NCBI GenBank assembly: GCA_001871165.1 | Contig: MNUT01000027.1 | Span: 1 to 48,681 of the forward strand | Source of the DNA: Candidatus Falkowbacteria bacterium CG1_02_37_21 | GTDB lineage: Bacteria > Patescibacteriota > Patescibacteriia > Patescibacteriales > UBA12465 | DNA length: 48,681 bases | Direction of reading: 5' to 3' | Part shown: piece after piece, positions 41,404 to 48,681 of the stretch | Layout of the letters: the number at the start of each line of letters is the position of its first letter | Numbering within the stretch: position 1 is the first letter of the stretch | Program-made: the position numbers and the translations under genes | Notes under the pieces: model-generated | What the model saw: only the letters and a program-made list of their open reading frames with translations | What the model was told of the DNA's origin: nothing | The model's database searches: none

Positions 41404-41817
41404 ATGGTTTATTCTAATTTTTACGCTTGTTTTCATACTGCTCGTCAAAAAGTGGGTGTAGTTTTTCGTTCTGTAGGGAATTTGCGGGTTGCTCGCTGGT
41501 ACTTAGCGGCTGCTAGCGCTTTACAATTACTGGCTTGGGTACAGGCTCTATATATTTACCGTAATTTGGCTGGAGCTTTATTAGTGCGTCATTATAACGT
41601 AGATCTTGGTATTGATTTAGTGGGAGACGCAGGACAAATTTTTTATTATCCCTTGTTTGCTTTAGTGGTACTCATTCTTAATTTTGTAGTTGCCGCCCTT
41701 AACAGAGAACATCGTAATTTTAGAATTTTTGTGCAGCTGCTTTTGGCGGCGGCCTTAGTTTTTACATTGCTAATTAATGTCACTCTTTTCTTTGTTTACT
41801 TAATTAATTTTAGATAG
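41404..41817 (+). CDS. Small integral membrane protein upstream of mraY
   Basis: This is a 137-residue protein with three hydrophobic helices (about 32-52, 78-97 and 106-133) and an amphipathic, basic N-terminus. I cannot assign a family. Its place four bases before mraY makes it probably part of the peptidoglycan-precursor operon; a cofactor or regulatory role near MraY is only a guess. Confidence 0.7.
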   Translation: MVYSNFYACFHTARQKVGVVFRSVGNLRVARWYLAAASALQLLAWVQALYIYRNLAGALLVRHYNVDLGIDLVGDAGQIFYYPLFALVVLILNFVVAALNREHRNFRIFVQLLLAAALVFTLLINVTLFFVYLINFR

Positions 41818-41821
41818 TCAT

Positions 41822-42871
41822 ATGGCGGAATTTTACGTTGTAAAAATTTTATTTTTTTCTACTCTAGCTTTTATTTTTGCCATTGTCGTTACCCCGCTTT
41901 TATCGCATTTTTTATATAAATATAAATTAGGTAAAAAAATTCGTAGCGATGGCACTACCCCAATTTTTACTAGTTTACATGCGCACAAGGTTGGTACGCC
42001 GACCATGGGCGGAGTTTTAATTTGGAGCACGGTTTTGATATTTATTTTGTTATTTGCCTTATTGAATAATTTATTTCCCGACACTATTTTTCAACATTTA
42101 AATTTTTTGTCTCGTTCGGAAACATTGCTGCCTTTGGGCGCCTTGGTTAGTGCCGCTTTAATTGGTCTGTTTGATGATTGGTTGGATGTTCGTGGTAAGG
42201 GGGCGGCGGGTGGCGGTGGTTTAAAAATGTATCATCGCCTTTTAATTTATTTAGTTATTGCACTAGCGGGAGCCCTGTGGTTCTACTATAAATTAGATTG
42301 GACAGTTTTTCATGTGCCATTTTTAGGAAACTTTGAGATTGGCGCCTGGTATATTCCTATTTTTATTTTTATCGTAGCTGCTACTTCTTTTTCGGTTAAT
42401 GAAGCCGATGGTTTAGACGGCTTGGCGGGTGGGACTTTATTGATTGCCTTTTTAGCTTACGCCATTATTGCTTTTACGCTCGGTCGCTATGAACTGGCTA
42501 CTTTTTGCGGTGTTATTATCGGTGCCCTGTTAGCTTTTATTTGGTTTAATATTCCCCCAGCCCGTTTTTACTTGGGCGATACCGGCTCCATGAGTTTAGG
42601 TATCACGTTAGGTATTATAGCCATGCTTACCAATAGTTCGCTTCTGCTTATTTTTATTGGTTTGGTATTTTTAATAGAGTCTTTATCTGTCATTTTGCAG
42701 ATAGTCTCCAAGAAATTATATCATCGTAAAATTTTTCTTTCCGCTCCAATTCATCATCATTTTCAAGCTGTAGGCTGGCCCGAGTCTAAAGTGGTTATGC
42801 GTTTTTGGGTCGTTCAGGCTATTGGCGCTTTTCTTGGTTTGATAATTTTTTTACTAGATCAAAATTTTTAA
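41822..42871 (+). CDS. mraY: Phospho-N-acetylmuramoyl-pentapeptide transferase
   Basis: MraY transfers phospho-MurNAc-pentapeptide to undecaprenyl phosphate (lipid I). The 349-residue multi-spanning protein has the family's hallmarks: HAHKVGTPTMGGVLI, LFDDWLDVRGK (catalytic Asp pair), NEADGLDGLAGG, FYLGDTGSMSLG, and APIHHHFQAVGWPESKVVMRFW. It is complete. ftsW starts directly after the stop. Confidence 0.97.
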   Translation: MAEFYVVKILFFSTLAFIFAIVVTPLLSHFLYKYKLGKKIRSDGTTPIFTSLHAHKVGTPTMGGVLIWSTVLIFILLFALLNNLFPDTIFQHLNFLSRSETLLPLGALVSAALIGLFDDWLDVRGKGAAGGGGLKMYHRLLIYLVIALAGALWFYYKLDWTVFHVPFLGNFEIGAWYIPIFIFIVAATSFSVNEADGLDGLAGGTLLIAFLAYAIIAFTLGRYELATFCGVIIGALLAFIWFNIPPARFYLGDTGSMSLGITLGIIAMLTNSSLLLIFIGLVFLIESLSVILQIVSKKLYHRKIFLSAPIHHHFQAVGWPESKVVMRFWVVQAIGAFLGLIIFLLDQNF

Positions 42872-44023
42872 ATGTTTAAACGTTTAAGCAGAAAAATTAG
42901 TAATCCCGCGGCTAATGAACATGAGGCCGATAAAAGTTTGCTGACCGCTTTGGGCATTCTCTTGGTTTTTGGCTTAGTTATGCTCTTTAGTGCTTCTTCG
43001 GTAGTGTCTTATTCTCGTTTTGGTAATACTTATCATTATTTTTTACGCCAATTGTGGGGGCTGGGGGCCGGTTTAATTTTCTTCTGGTTAGCCTTTAGAA
43101 TTAATTATCATCAATGGCGAAAGTTTGCCGGATTTTTTTTGTTCATTTCCATAATACTTTTACTCTTGGTATTTGTTCCCGGACTGAGAACAGAATACGG
43201 CACGGCGCGCAGTTGGATTAATATTTTTGGTTTTTCTTTCCAGCCTTCGGAGCTGGTAAAAATTTCTTTTTTAATTTATTTAGCTACTTGGCTGGAGGCC
43301 AAAAAGGATGGTTTGGGAAGTTTTACGCAAGGTGTTTTACCATTTTTAATAATTTTGGGAGTTATCAGTGGCTTGATGTTGGCCCAACCGGACTTGGGTA
43401 CTTTGTTTATTATTGCGGTCAGCTCGGTAGTGGTTTTTTTTGCCGGCGGCGGAAAGGTGACTCATATTGTGATGGCCGGTTTATTAGCTGCCCTGGCGTT
43501 AGCGGTTATGTTAAGCATGAATTCTTCTTATCAAAGTGATCGCTTTAAGTGTTTGCAGGATCCCAGTTATAGTGTTCTGAAACATTGTTATCAGGTTAAC
43601 CAGTCCATGATAGCCGTTGGCTCCGGTGGTTTATTCGGCCGCGGTCTTGGCGAGAGTCGTCAAAAATTTTTATATTTGCCGGAAGTATGGGGCGATGCTA
43701 TTTTCCCGGTGATTGCCGAAGAAACCGGTTTTATCTTTAGCACTCTTTTAATCTTATTATATTTATTTATATTTTATCGGGGCTTATTAATTGCTCGCGG
43801 TGCGCCGGATATTTACGGCAGTACTTTGGCGATGGGGATTATAGTTTGGTTGGCTTTACAGACTTTTTTAAATATTGGCGGTATGATAAATTTAATTCCC
43901 ATGACTGGTGTTCCTTTACCTTTTGTATCCGCCGGTGGTTCTTCGGCTCTGTCTGCTCTTCTGGCAATGGGTATTCTGGCCAATATTAGTAAGCAGACTA
44001 AAGGTAACTGGCGAGCCAGGTAA
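42872..44023 (+). CDS. ftsW: SEDS-family glycan polymerase FtsW (or RodA)
   Basis: This is a 383-residue protein with about ten membrane helices. SEDS motifs visible: FSFQPSELVKISFLIYLA, LAQPDLGTLFI, GRGLGESRQKFLYLPEVWGDAIFPVIAEETGF (split), and GVPLPFVSAGGSS near the end. It lies between mraY and murG in the dcw order, so I call it FtsW; the RodA alternative would be expected beside mreBCD but is not present there. It is a lipid-II polymerising peptidoglycan transglycosylase working at the division septum. Confidence 0.92.
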   Translation: MFKRLSRKISNPAANEHEADKSLLTALGILLVFGLVMLFSASSVVSYSRFGNTYHYFLRQLWGLGAGLIFFWLAFRINYHQWRKFAGFFLFISIILLLLVFVPGLRTEYGTARSWINIFGFSFQPSELVKISFLIYLATWLEAKKDGLGSFTQGVLPFLIILGVISGLMLAQPDLGTLFIIAVSSVVVFFAGGGKVTHIVMAGLLAALALAVMLSMNSSYQSDRFKCLQDPSYSVLKHCYQVNQSMIAVGSGGLFGRGLGESRQKFLYLPEVWGDAIFPVIAEETGFIFSTLLILLYLFIFYRGLLIARGAPDIYGSTLAMGIIVWLALQTFLNIGGMINLIPMTGVPLPFVSAGGSSALSALLAMGILANISKQTKGNWRAR

Positions 44024-44029
44024 TATTGT

Positions 44030-45223
44030 ATGAAAGAATTAAAGACTAAAAAAATTATTTTATCGGGTGGCGGCAGTGGCGGACCGGTTACGCCGCTTTT
44101 AGCTGTGGCGGAAGAGTTGTTAAAAAATGAAGATGTGTCGGCGCCGAAATTAATTTTTGTCGGTACTTATGACGGTCCGGAGAGGGAAATGGTCGCTTTT
44201 TTTAATAAACGCTTAACTGACGAGAAGCTGCCCGGCGCAACTAGCATTAGTTCCCAGTCTTCAGATTATTTAGAGTTTATTCCTATCTTGAGCGGAAAAT
44301 GGCGTCGTTATTTTTCTCTATTTAATTTTTTGGATATTTTTAAAATTATTGCTGCTTATTTTCAAACTTTATTTTTATTATTATCAGAACGTCCGGATTT
44401 AATCATTAGTGCCGGGGGTTTTGTGAGTGTGCCTTTAGTATGGGCGGCGGCGGGAACTAAAACTAAAGTTTTAATTCATCAGCAAGATGTCCGTCCCGGA
44501 CTAGCTAATAAATTAATGTCCCCGGTAGCGCGAGTTATTAGTGTTACCTTTGAAAAATCATTATTGGACTATGGCCACCGTGCTGTTTGGCTTGGTAATC
44601 CTACTATTGACTTATCGGGACTGGAGTTTATTGATAGTGTAGCTGAAATAAAAAACAAATATTATATTACCGCTTCGCGTCCCTTAGTTTTGTTTATTGG
44701 TGGGGCTGGTGGTTCGTTGTTTATTAATAATTTAGTGGCGGAAGCAGCCCCGGAATTAATAAAGTTTTGTCGGGTTATTCATTTTACCGGACACGAAAGA
44801 TTAGCGACGGATGTATTAGCGCGGACGGCTGGCAGCGAAATTACTGATGACCGATCGGATTATGTCGTCAAAGAGTTTGTTTCTCATGACGAGCTTTTGG
44901 CTTTAATAGCGGCCGCTGATTTAGTGGTTTCTCGTGCCGGATTATCGGCTCTAACGGAATTGTCTGCTCTTAACAAATCTGCTATTCTCATCCCTATGCC
45001 CGGTTCGCATCAGGAAGATAACGCCGCTGTTTTTGCTAAAGCCCAGGCCGCTATTGTTTGGAAACAAAATGAGCTGAGCAGGGAAAAATTGGTGCCGGAG
45101 CTTAAGCGGATATTAGGTGATGCGGATTGGCTAACTAAGTCTAGTAATAATATTTCTAAAATCATTAAACGCGGGGCGGCGAAGTCTATGGCCGGAATTG
45201 TTTGGGAGATTCTAGGGGAATAG
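44030..45223 (+). CDS. murG: UDP-GlcNAc transferase MurG (lipid II synthesis)
   Basis: MurG adds GlcNAc to lipid I at the inner face of the membrane. At 397 residues, its N-terminal glycine loop is GGGSGGPVTPLLAVAEELL, a variant of the usual GGTGGHIxPAL with Ser/Pro/Val replacing conserved residues. It continues with SAGGFVSVPLVWAA and IHQQDVRPGLANK. The C-terminal donor site has LFIGGAGGSLFINN and SRAGLSALTELSAL then PMPGSHQEDNA. The core is well conserved, so I expect activity despite the altered G-loop. It is six bases after ftsW. Confidence 0.94.
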   Translation: MKELKTKKIILSGGGSGGPVTPLLAVAEELLKNEDVSAPKLIFVGTYDGPEREMVAFFNKRLTDEKLPGATSISSQSSDYLEFIPILSGKWRRYFSLFNFLDIFKIIAAYFQTLFLLLSERPDLIISAGGFVSVPLVWAAAGTKTKVLIHQQDVRPGLANKLMSPVARVISVTFEKSLLDYGHRAVWLGNPTIDLSGLEFIDSVAEIKNKYYITASRPLVLFIGGAGGSLFINNLVAEAAPELIKFCRVIHFTGHERLATDVLARTAGSEITDDRSDYVVKEFVSHDELLALIAAADLVVSRAGLSALTELSALNKSAILIPMPGSHQEDNAAVFAKAQAAIVWKQNELSREKLVPELKRILGDADWLTKSSNNISKIIKRGAAKSMAGIVWEILGE

Positions 45224-45232
45224 AATTTTTAT

Positions 45233-46717
45233 ATGAATAAAACTGTTATCAAAAAACAAAATATTTATTGTATCGGCATTAAAGGTGTTGGCTTGACGAT
45301 GTTGGCGCAATTTTTAGTTAAACAAGGTCATCAAGTATCGGGTTCTGATATTTCTGATGTTTTTTTAACTGATAAAGTTTTACGGGCTTCTAAAATTAAA
45401 GTTAAAACACCTTTTGCTGTTACAAATATTCCTGCTCAGCTTGATATGATAATTTATTCTTCCGCTTATAATAAAAAGAATAATGTAGAAATGAAATTTA
45501 TTGCTAGTAATCCGGAGCGTTTTAAAAATATCAAGTTATTGTCTTACGCCGCTGCTTTAGGCGAGGTTTTTAATAATCATGATGGTGTGGCGGTTTGCGG
45601 TAGTCACGGTAAAACCACCACTTCTGCTTGGCTAGGCTACGTTTTATGGAAGTCCGGCAAAAAACCTAATGTGTTAGTCGGGTCACGCGTGCCTCAGTTT
45701 GCCGGAAGCGGATTGAGCGGTGCCTCGTCTTATTTGATTGCCGAAGTAGATGAATATCAAAATAAATTACAATATTTCCAGCCACGAGGAGTGGTGCTTA
45801 ATAATATTGACTACGATCATCCGGATTTTTTTAAAACTAAGGCGGCTTATCTTAAAGTCTTTGCGGATTTTTTAAAAAAAGTCCCTCCGACCGGATTTTT
45901 GGTGATTAATAATAGTGACCGGGAAATTAAAAAAATTAAAAAGCTTTGTCGCGGGAAAATTATTTCTTACGAAATAGCGTCGGAGAATAAAAAGCAGGCT
46001 TCGGTCACGCCGGCTAGAACGACTGCCAAGCTCGGGGATGAGCCGGCTAATTATGTGGCGACCGACTTAAAGTCCGCTGGCGACCATCAGAGTTTTCGTC
46101 TCGGCTATAACAAAAAAGATTTAGGTGTATTTCAAATTTCCTTATTGGGTCGTCATAATATTGCTAATGCCCTGGCGGTGATTGCGGCGGCGCGGGAAAT
46201 GAAAGTATCTAGTGCTTTAATTAAAAAACATTTAGCCGGTTTTCGCGGTACGGAAAGGCGAGCGCAAATTTTAGGATCTTACCAAGGTGCGACTATCATT
46301 GACGATTATGCTCATCATCCGACGGAAATTAAAGCGACTTTAGCCGGCCTCATAAGTCGTTATCCTAAGCGGCACATATGCGCAGTTTTTCATCCGCACA
46401 CTTTTACTCGCACTAAGGCACTATTTAAAGATTTTGTGAGTAGTTTTAGCGAGGTGGATGAATTAATTATTTTAGATATCTATGGTTCCGCTCGAGAAAA
46501 GCAGGGTGGTGTTTCTAGTCGGGAACTGGCCATGGCCATAACGAAATTCAATCAGCTCCATAACATAAAACAAGCGATTCATTACATTCCTAGCATAGCC
46601 CAAGTAGTCACTTATTTGCGTCGTCAGCTAGTTAACGAGGATATTCTTTTACTAATAGGGGCGGGCGATGTCTTTCGCGTGGCAGAAAATTTATTAAAAA
46701 AAGTAAAAAAATTGTAA
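45233..46717 (+). CDS. murC: UDP-N-acetylmuramate-L-alanine ligase (MurC), with Mpl-like traits
   Basis: MurC adds L-alanine to UDP-MurNAc. The 494-residue protein has the N-terminal GIKGVGLTMLAQFLVKQGHQVSGSD, the ATP loop GSHGKTTTSAW (about 121), a central VDEYQNKLQYFQPRGVVLNNIDYDHPDFF, and DDYAHHPTEIKATL with FHPHTFTRTK in the C-terminal domain. The N-terminal loop deviates from the usual GIGGAGM form. The VDEY.LNNIDYDH pattern resembles Mpl (murein recycling ligase). The C-terminal features favour MurC. It is followed by 46 bases without a strong promoter. Confidence 0.9.
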   Translation: MNKTVIKKQNIYCIGIKGVGLTMLAQFLVKQGHQVSGSDISDVFLTDKVLRASKIKVKTPFAVTNIPAQLDMIIYSSAYNKKNNVEMKFIASNPERFKNIKLLSYAAALGEVFNNHDGVAVCGSHGKTTTSAWLGYVLWKSGKKPNVLVGSRVPQFAGSGLSGASSYLIAEVDEYQNKLQYFQPRGVVLNNIDYDHPDFFKTKAAYLKVFADFLKKVPPTGFLVINNSDREIKKIKKLCRGKIISYEIASENKKQASVTPARTTAKLGDEPANYVATDLKSAGDHQSFRLGYNKKDLGVFQISLLGRHNIANALAVIAAAREMKVSSALIKKHLAGFRGTERRAQILGSYQGATIIDDYAHHPTEIKATLAGLISRYPKRHICAVFHPHTFTRTKALFKDFVSSFSEVDELIILDIYGSAREKQGGVSSRELAMAITKFNQLHNIKQAIHYIPSIAQVVTYLRRQLVNEDILLLIGAGDVFRVAENLLKKVKKL

Positions 46718-46763
46718 CACTCTATTAGTTTTTTCGTATTCTATTATAGGCATTCCCCTGATT

Positions 46764-48557
46764 ATGACTAAAAATGAAAACACGAAAATTTCTTCAACGC
46801 CGATTATTAGCTGGAAAACATTCTGGGTAGAGTTATGGCGTCTTTTGGCACCCTTTAGAGAATTTTTTAGTGCGATTAGCGGCTTAATTATTATCTGTGC
46901 TATTTTAAATGTCGCCTCGCCTTATCTTTTGAAGTTAGTGATAGATAGCTTACAGAGTTTTGATATTACTAATGTCTTATTTTTATTAGAATTAATCATT
47001 TTATATTTTGTTATTGAAGAGCTTAGCTCTATATTACATTATTTTAGTGATCGTAAAATTTTACGTTTATTAGTAGAGCTGGAATATTTCTTAGGCTTAA
47101 CTGCTCAGAAGAAATTAGTTTCTTTAAGTCTCGGTTATCACGAGCGAGAAAATACCGGCGGCAAGATAATTAAAATTGAAAAAGGGGTTGATAAAATTTC
47201 TCGCTTCTTAAATGATATTTTTTGGGAAGTGATGCCGACTTTTATTCAGTTACTGTTAACATTCGGAGCTTTGTTTTGGGTGGATTGGCGTATTGGCTTA
47301 TCATTTTTAATTATGGCTCCGGCCTATATTATAATCACTTATTTTGCCAATAAACGTTTATATCCGATTAGAAAACAAATTTATCGTGATTATGAAATTG
47401 CTTCCGGTAAAATGGGGCAGTCCATTATTAATATTAACGCCGTTCAGTCGTTTGTTCAGGAGCGTCGAGAAATTTCGGAATTTGATAAGATTAAAATTAA
47501 GATTAGGGAGAATGAAGATACCCAGTGGGGCTGGATGATGAAGGTTGGTTTGGGCAGAAATTCTCTTGTCAACATCGGTCGTATAGCAGTTTTATTCCTT
47601 GGTGTTTATTTGGTAGCTCAGGGAAATATAGGTATTGGTACCTTTATTTTCGCTTTTACTCTCAGTGAACGTGCTTATGTTTCTTTGTTCCGTATTTCTC
47701 GTTTTTATGATCGTATGGAAGAGGGGCGAGTGGGGGTTAATCGTTTATTAGCTTTGTTTAATACTCCGTCGGATATTATTAATAAAAAGCGTGGCCTAAA
47801 GCCTAAACATATTATTGGAGCAATCAAATTTGAAGATGTTTCTTTTTATTATGGCGTCAACAAGAAACCGGCCATCAAAAAACTTAATCTAAAAATTAAT
47901 TCCGGAGAAGTGACGGCTTTAGTGGGACCATCAGGAGGTGGAAAAACCACTGTGGCTCGCTTGATTTATCGTCATTATGACCCGCAAGAGGGTCGTGTAC
48001 TCTTGGATAATACAGATTTAAGAGATTATGACGTCCGAAGTTTTAGAAAATTCTTGGCAATTGTCCCGCAAGAAGTAGAAATTTTTGATTTAAGTGTGGC
48101 GGAAAATATTGCTTATGCTTCTCCCGGCGCGAGTATGAAGGAAATTAAGGCGGCGGCCCGGGTTGCTAATGCGGAAGAGTTTATTGATAAACTTGATAAG
48201 GGTTATGATACTTTAGTGGGAGAGCGGGGAATTAAGTTGTCGGGCGGACAAAGACAGCGCTTAGGAATCGCTCGGGCGGTCTTAGCTAATCCTCGCGTTT
48301 TAATTTTTGATGAGGCAACTTCTAACTTAGACAGTACTAGTGAAGTTTTAATTCAAGAGGCGATAGAAAAGATTAGTCGGGGACGCACGATGATTATAAT
48401 TGCGCATCGTTTAAGTACTATTAGAAAAGCGGATAAAATTATTGTCTTAAAGAATGGCCAGGTGGCGGAGGAAGGCAATCATGCCTCTTTAGCGCAGACT
48501 GAAGGTGGTTTATATGCCGAATTATTAAGGTTGCAGTTCTTAGGAGACATTGAATAA
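46764..48557 (+). CDS. ABC exporter half-transporter (fused membrane and ATPase domains)
   Basis: This is a 597-residue transporter of the MsbA/LmrA type. The N-terminal membrane domain (about residues 30-310) has six helices, and the C-terminal ATPase has Walker A GPSGGGKTT (about 388-396), the Q-loop IVPQEVEIFD, the signature LSGGQRQRL (about 491), Walker B VLIFDEATSNLDS and the H-loop IAHRLST. A single-chain half-transporter would work as a homodimer. Its substrate may be a lipid-linked wall or glycan precursor because of its position after murC, but this is not shown. It is complete. Confidence 0.94.
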   Translation: MTKNENTKISSTPIISWKTFWVELWRLLAPFREFFSAISGLIIICAILNVASPYLLKLVIDSLQSFDITNVLFLLELIILYFVIEELSSILHYFSDRKILRLLVELEYFLGLTAQKKLVSLSLGYHERENTGGKIIKIEKGVDKISRFLNDIFWEVMPTFIQLLLTFGALFWVDWRIGLSFLIMAPAYIIITYFANKRLYPIRKQIYRDYEIASGKMGQSIININAVQSFVQERREISEFDKIKIKIRENEDTQWGWMMKVGLGRNSLVNIGRIAVLFLGVYLVAQGNIGIGTFIFAFTLSERAYVSLFRISRFYDRMEEGRVGVNRLLALFNTPSDIINKKRGLKPKHIIGAIKFEDVSFYYGVNKKPAIKKLNLKINSGEVTALVGPSGGGKTTVARLIYRHYDPQEGRVLLDNTDLRDYDVRSFRKFLAIVPQEVEIFDLSVAENIAYASPGASMKEIKAAARVANAEEFIDKLDKGYDTLVGERGIKLSGGQRQRLGIARAVLANPRVLIFDEATSNLDSTSEVLIQEAIEKISRGRTMIIIAHRLSTIRKADKIIVLKNGQVAEEGNHASLAQTEGGLYAELLRLQFLGDIE

Positions 48558-48562
48558 TATTT

Positions 48563-48591
48563 TAGACTTTTTAAGCATTTTTCTTTATAAT
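48563..48591 (+). promoter_or_regulatory. Promoter of the gene at the right edge, leaderless
   Basis: TAGACT (48563-48568), 17 bases, TATAAT (48586-48591). The GTG start lies six bases after the -10, so transcription should begin at the start codon itself. Confidence 0.55.
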
Positions 48592-48597
48592 TACATT

Positions 48598-48681
48598 GTG
48601 TTAAAAATAGAAAAAAATAAAAATATCAAAGCTTATACCACTTCACAGCTAAGCGCTCGAGTGGAGTTTTTTGCCGTCATG
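48598..48681 (+). CDS. N-terminal fragment resembling MurB, cut by the window edge
   Basis: The last 28 codons, from GTG at 48598, read LKIEKNKNIKAYTTSQ and on to LSARVEFFAVM at the edge. The KNIKAYTTSQ...AxxFF pattern resembles the start of UDP-N-acetylenolpyruvoylglucosamine reductase (typically ...LAPYTTFKIGGPAxYF), which would fit with murG and murC upstream. Only 28 residues are visible and the GGPA motif is not preserved, so this remains tentative. Continued sequence would decide. Confidence 0.45.
   Translation, partial: MLKIEKNKNIKAYTTSQLSARVEFFAVM

Noticed and set aside
46718-46763. Promoter for the ABC exporter
   Set aside because: TATTAT and TATAGG boxes exist at 46742-46750 but no -35 at a 16-18 base spacing matches more than a few bases; read-through from murC is as likely.
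1-48681. CRISPR arrays, insertion sequences, rRNA
   Set aside because: Apart from the two gaps discussed, intergenic regions are below 200 bases, with no regularly spaced repeats, no transposase-like frame and no rRNA-like sequence.

Overview
The window looks like a chromosomal piece of a member of the Patescibacteria (Candidate Phyla Radiation). I infer this from several traits. Genes are densely packed with gaps of 2-30 bases. Conserved proteins are short, including a mini prolyl-tRNA synthetase and a delta prime without its zinc module. A secreted protein ends in two copies of a YLGRPADAF module that I associate with this group. Starts have essentially no Shine-Dalgarno sequence and instead sit in an AT-rich context such as ATTATATG. 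No rRNA, tRNA, CRISPR array or insertion sequence is visible.

Layout. Bases 1-2009 (minus strand) carry a truncated polyprenyl-phosphate sugar transferase and an Alg5-like glycosyltransferase. Bases 2067-8876 (plus) carry a large secreted repeat protein, holB, a BNR-repeat lipoprotein, frr, a site-2 protease and hpf. An isolated minus-strand gene of unknown function (8969-9379) separates hpf from secA. Bases 12538-20701 hold a Fic protein under its own consensus promoter, a methyltransferase, ileS, a slipin, a Nif3-like protein, ruvA and proS. Bases 20718-27517 hold mreBCD, a PfkB kinase, RmlC-like and RmlB sugar enzymes, a HIT protein, a lone receiver domain and a second mreB. Bases 27557-31869 hold a glycosyltransferase, a subtilisin-like protease with FG-GAP-like repeats and a UDP-glucuronate decarboxylase-like enzyme. 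aspS follows under its own promoter.

Bases 33772-37010 look accessory. They contain a lipoprotein, a 190-base GC-rich structured non-coding element whose ends resemble tRNA 3' halves, a small DUF5320 / DUF134 / cupin group with operator-like palindromes on its promoters, and a DUF389 membrane protein. Bases 37100-41325 (minus) form a glycosylation operon headed by a degenerate PilB-like ATPase. Bases 41404-46717 (plus) form a cell-wall cluster: small membrane protein, mraY, ftsW, murG, murC. An ABC exporter follows, then the first 28 codons of a gene that resembles murB.

Functionally, the window covers envelope building (peptidoglycan precursors, MreBCD, polysaccharide and sugar-nucleotide genes, secretion through SecA, secreted and lipid-anchored proteins), with translation and DNA-maintenance genes interleaved. 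The observations most worth following up are the structured element at 34935-35123, the DUF5320/DUF134 group with its operators, the Fic promoter with 11-base-period direct repeats, the near-leaderless promoters, the zinc-ribbon mini-ProRS and the degenerate PilB paralogue.
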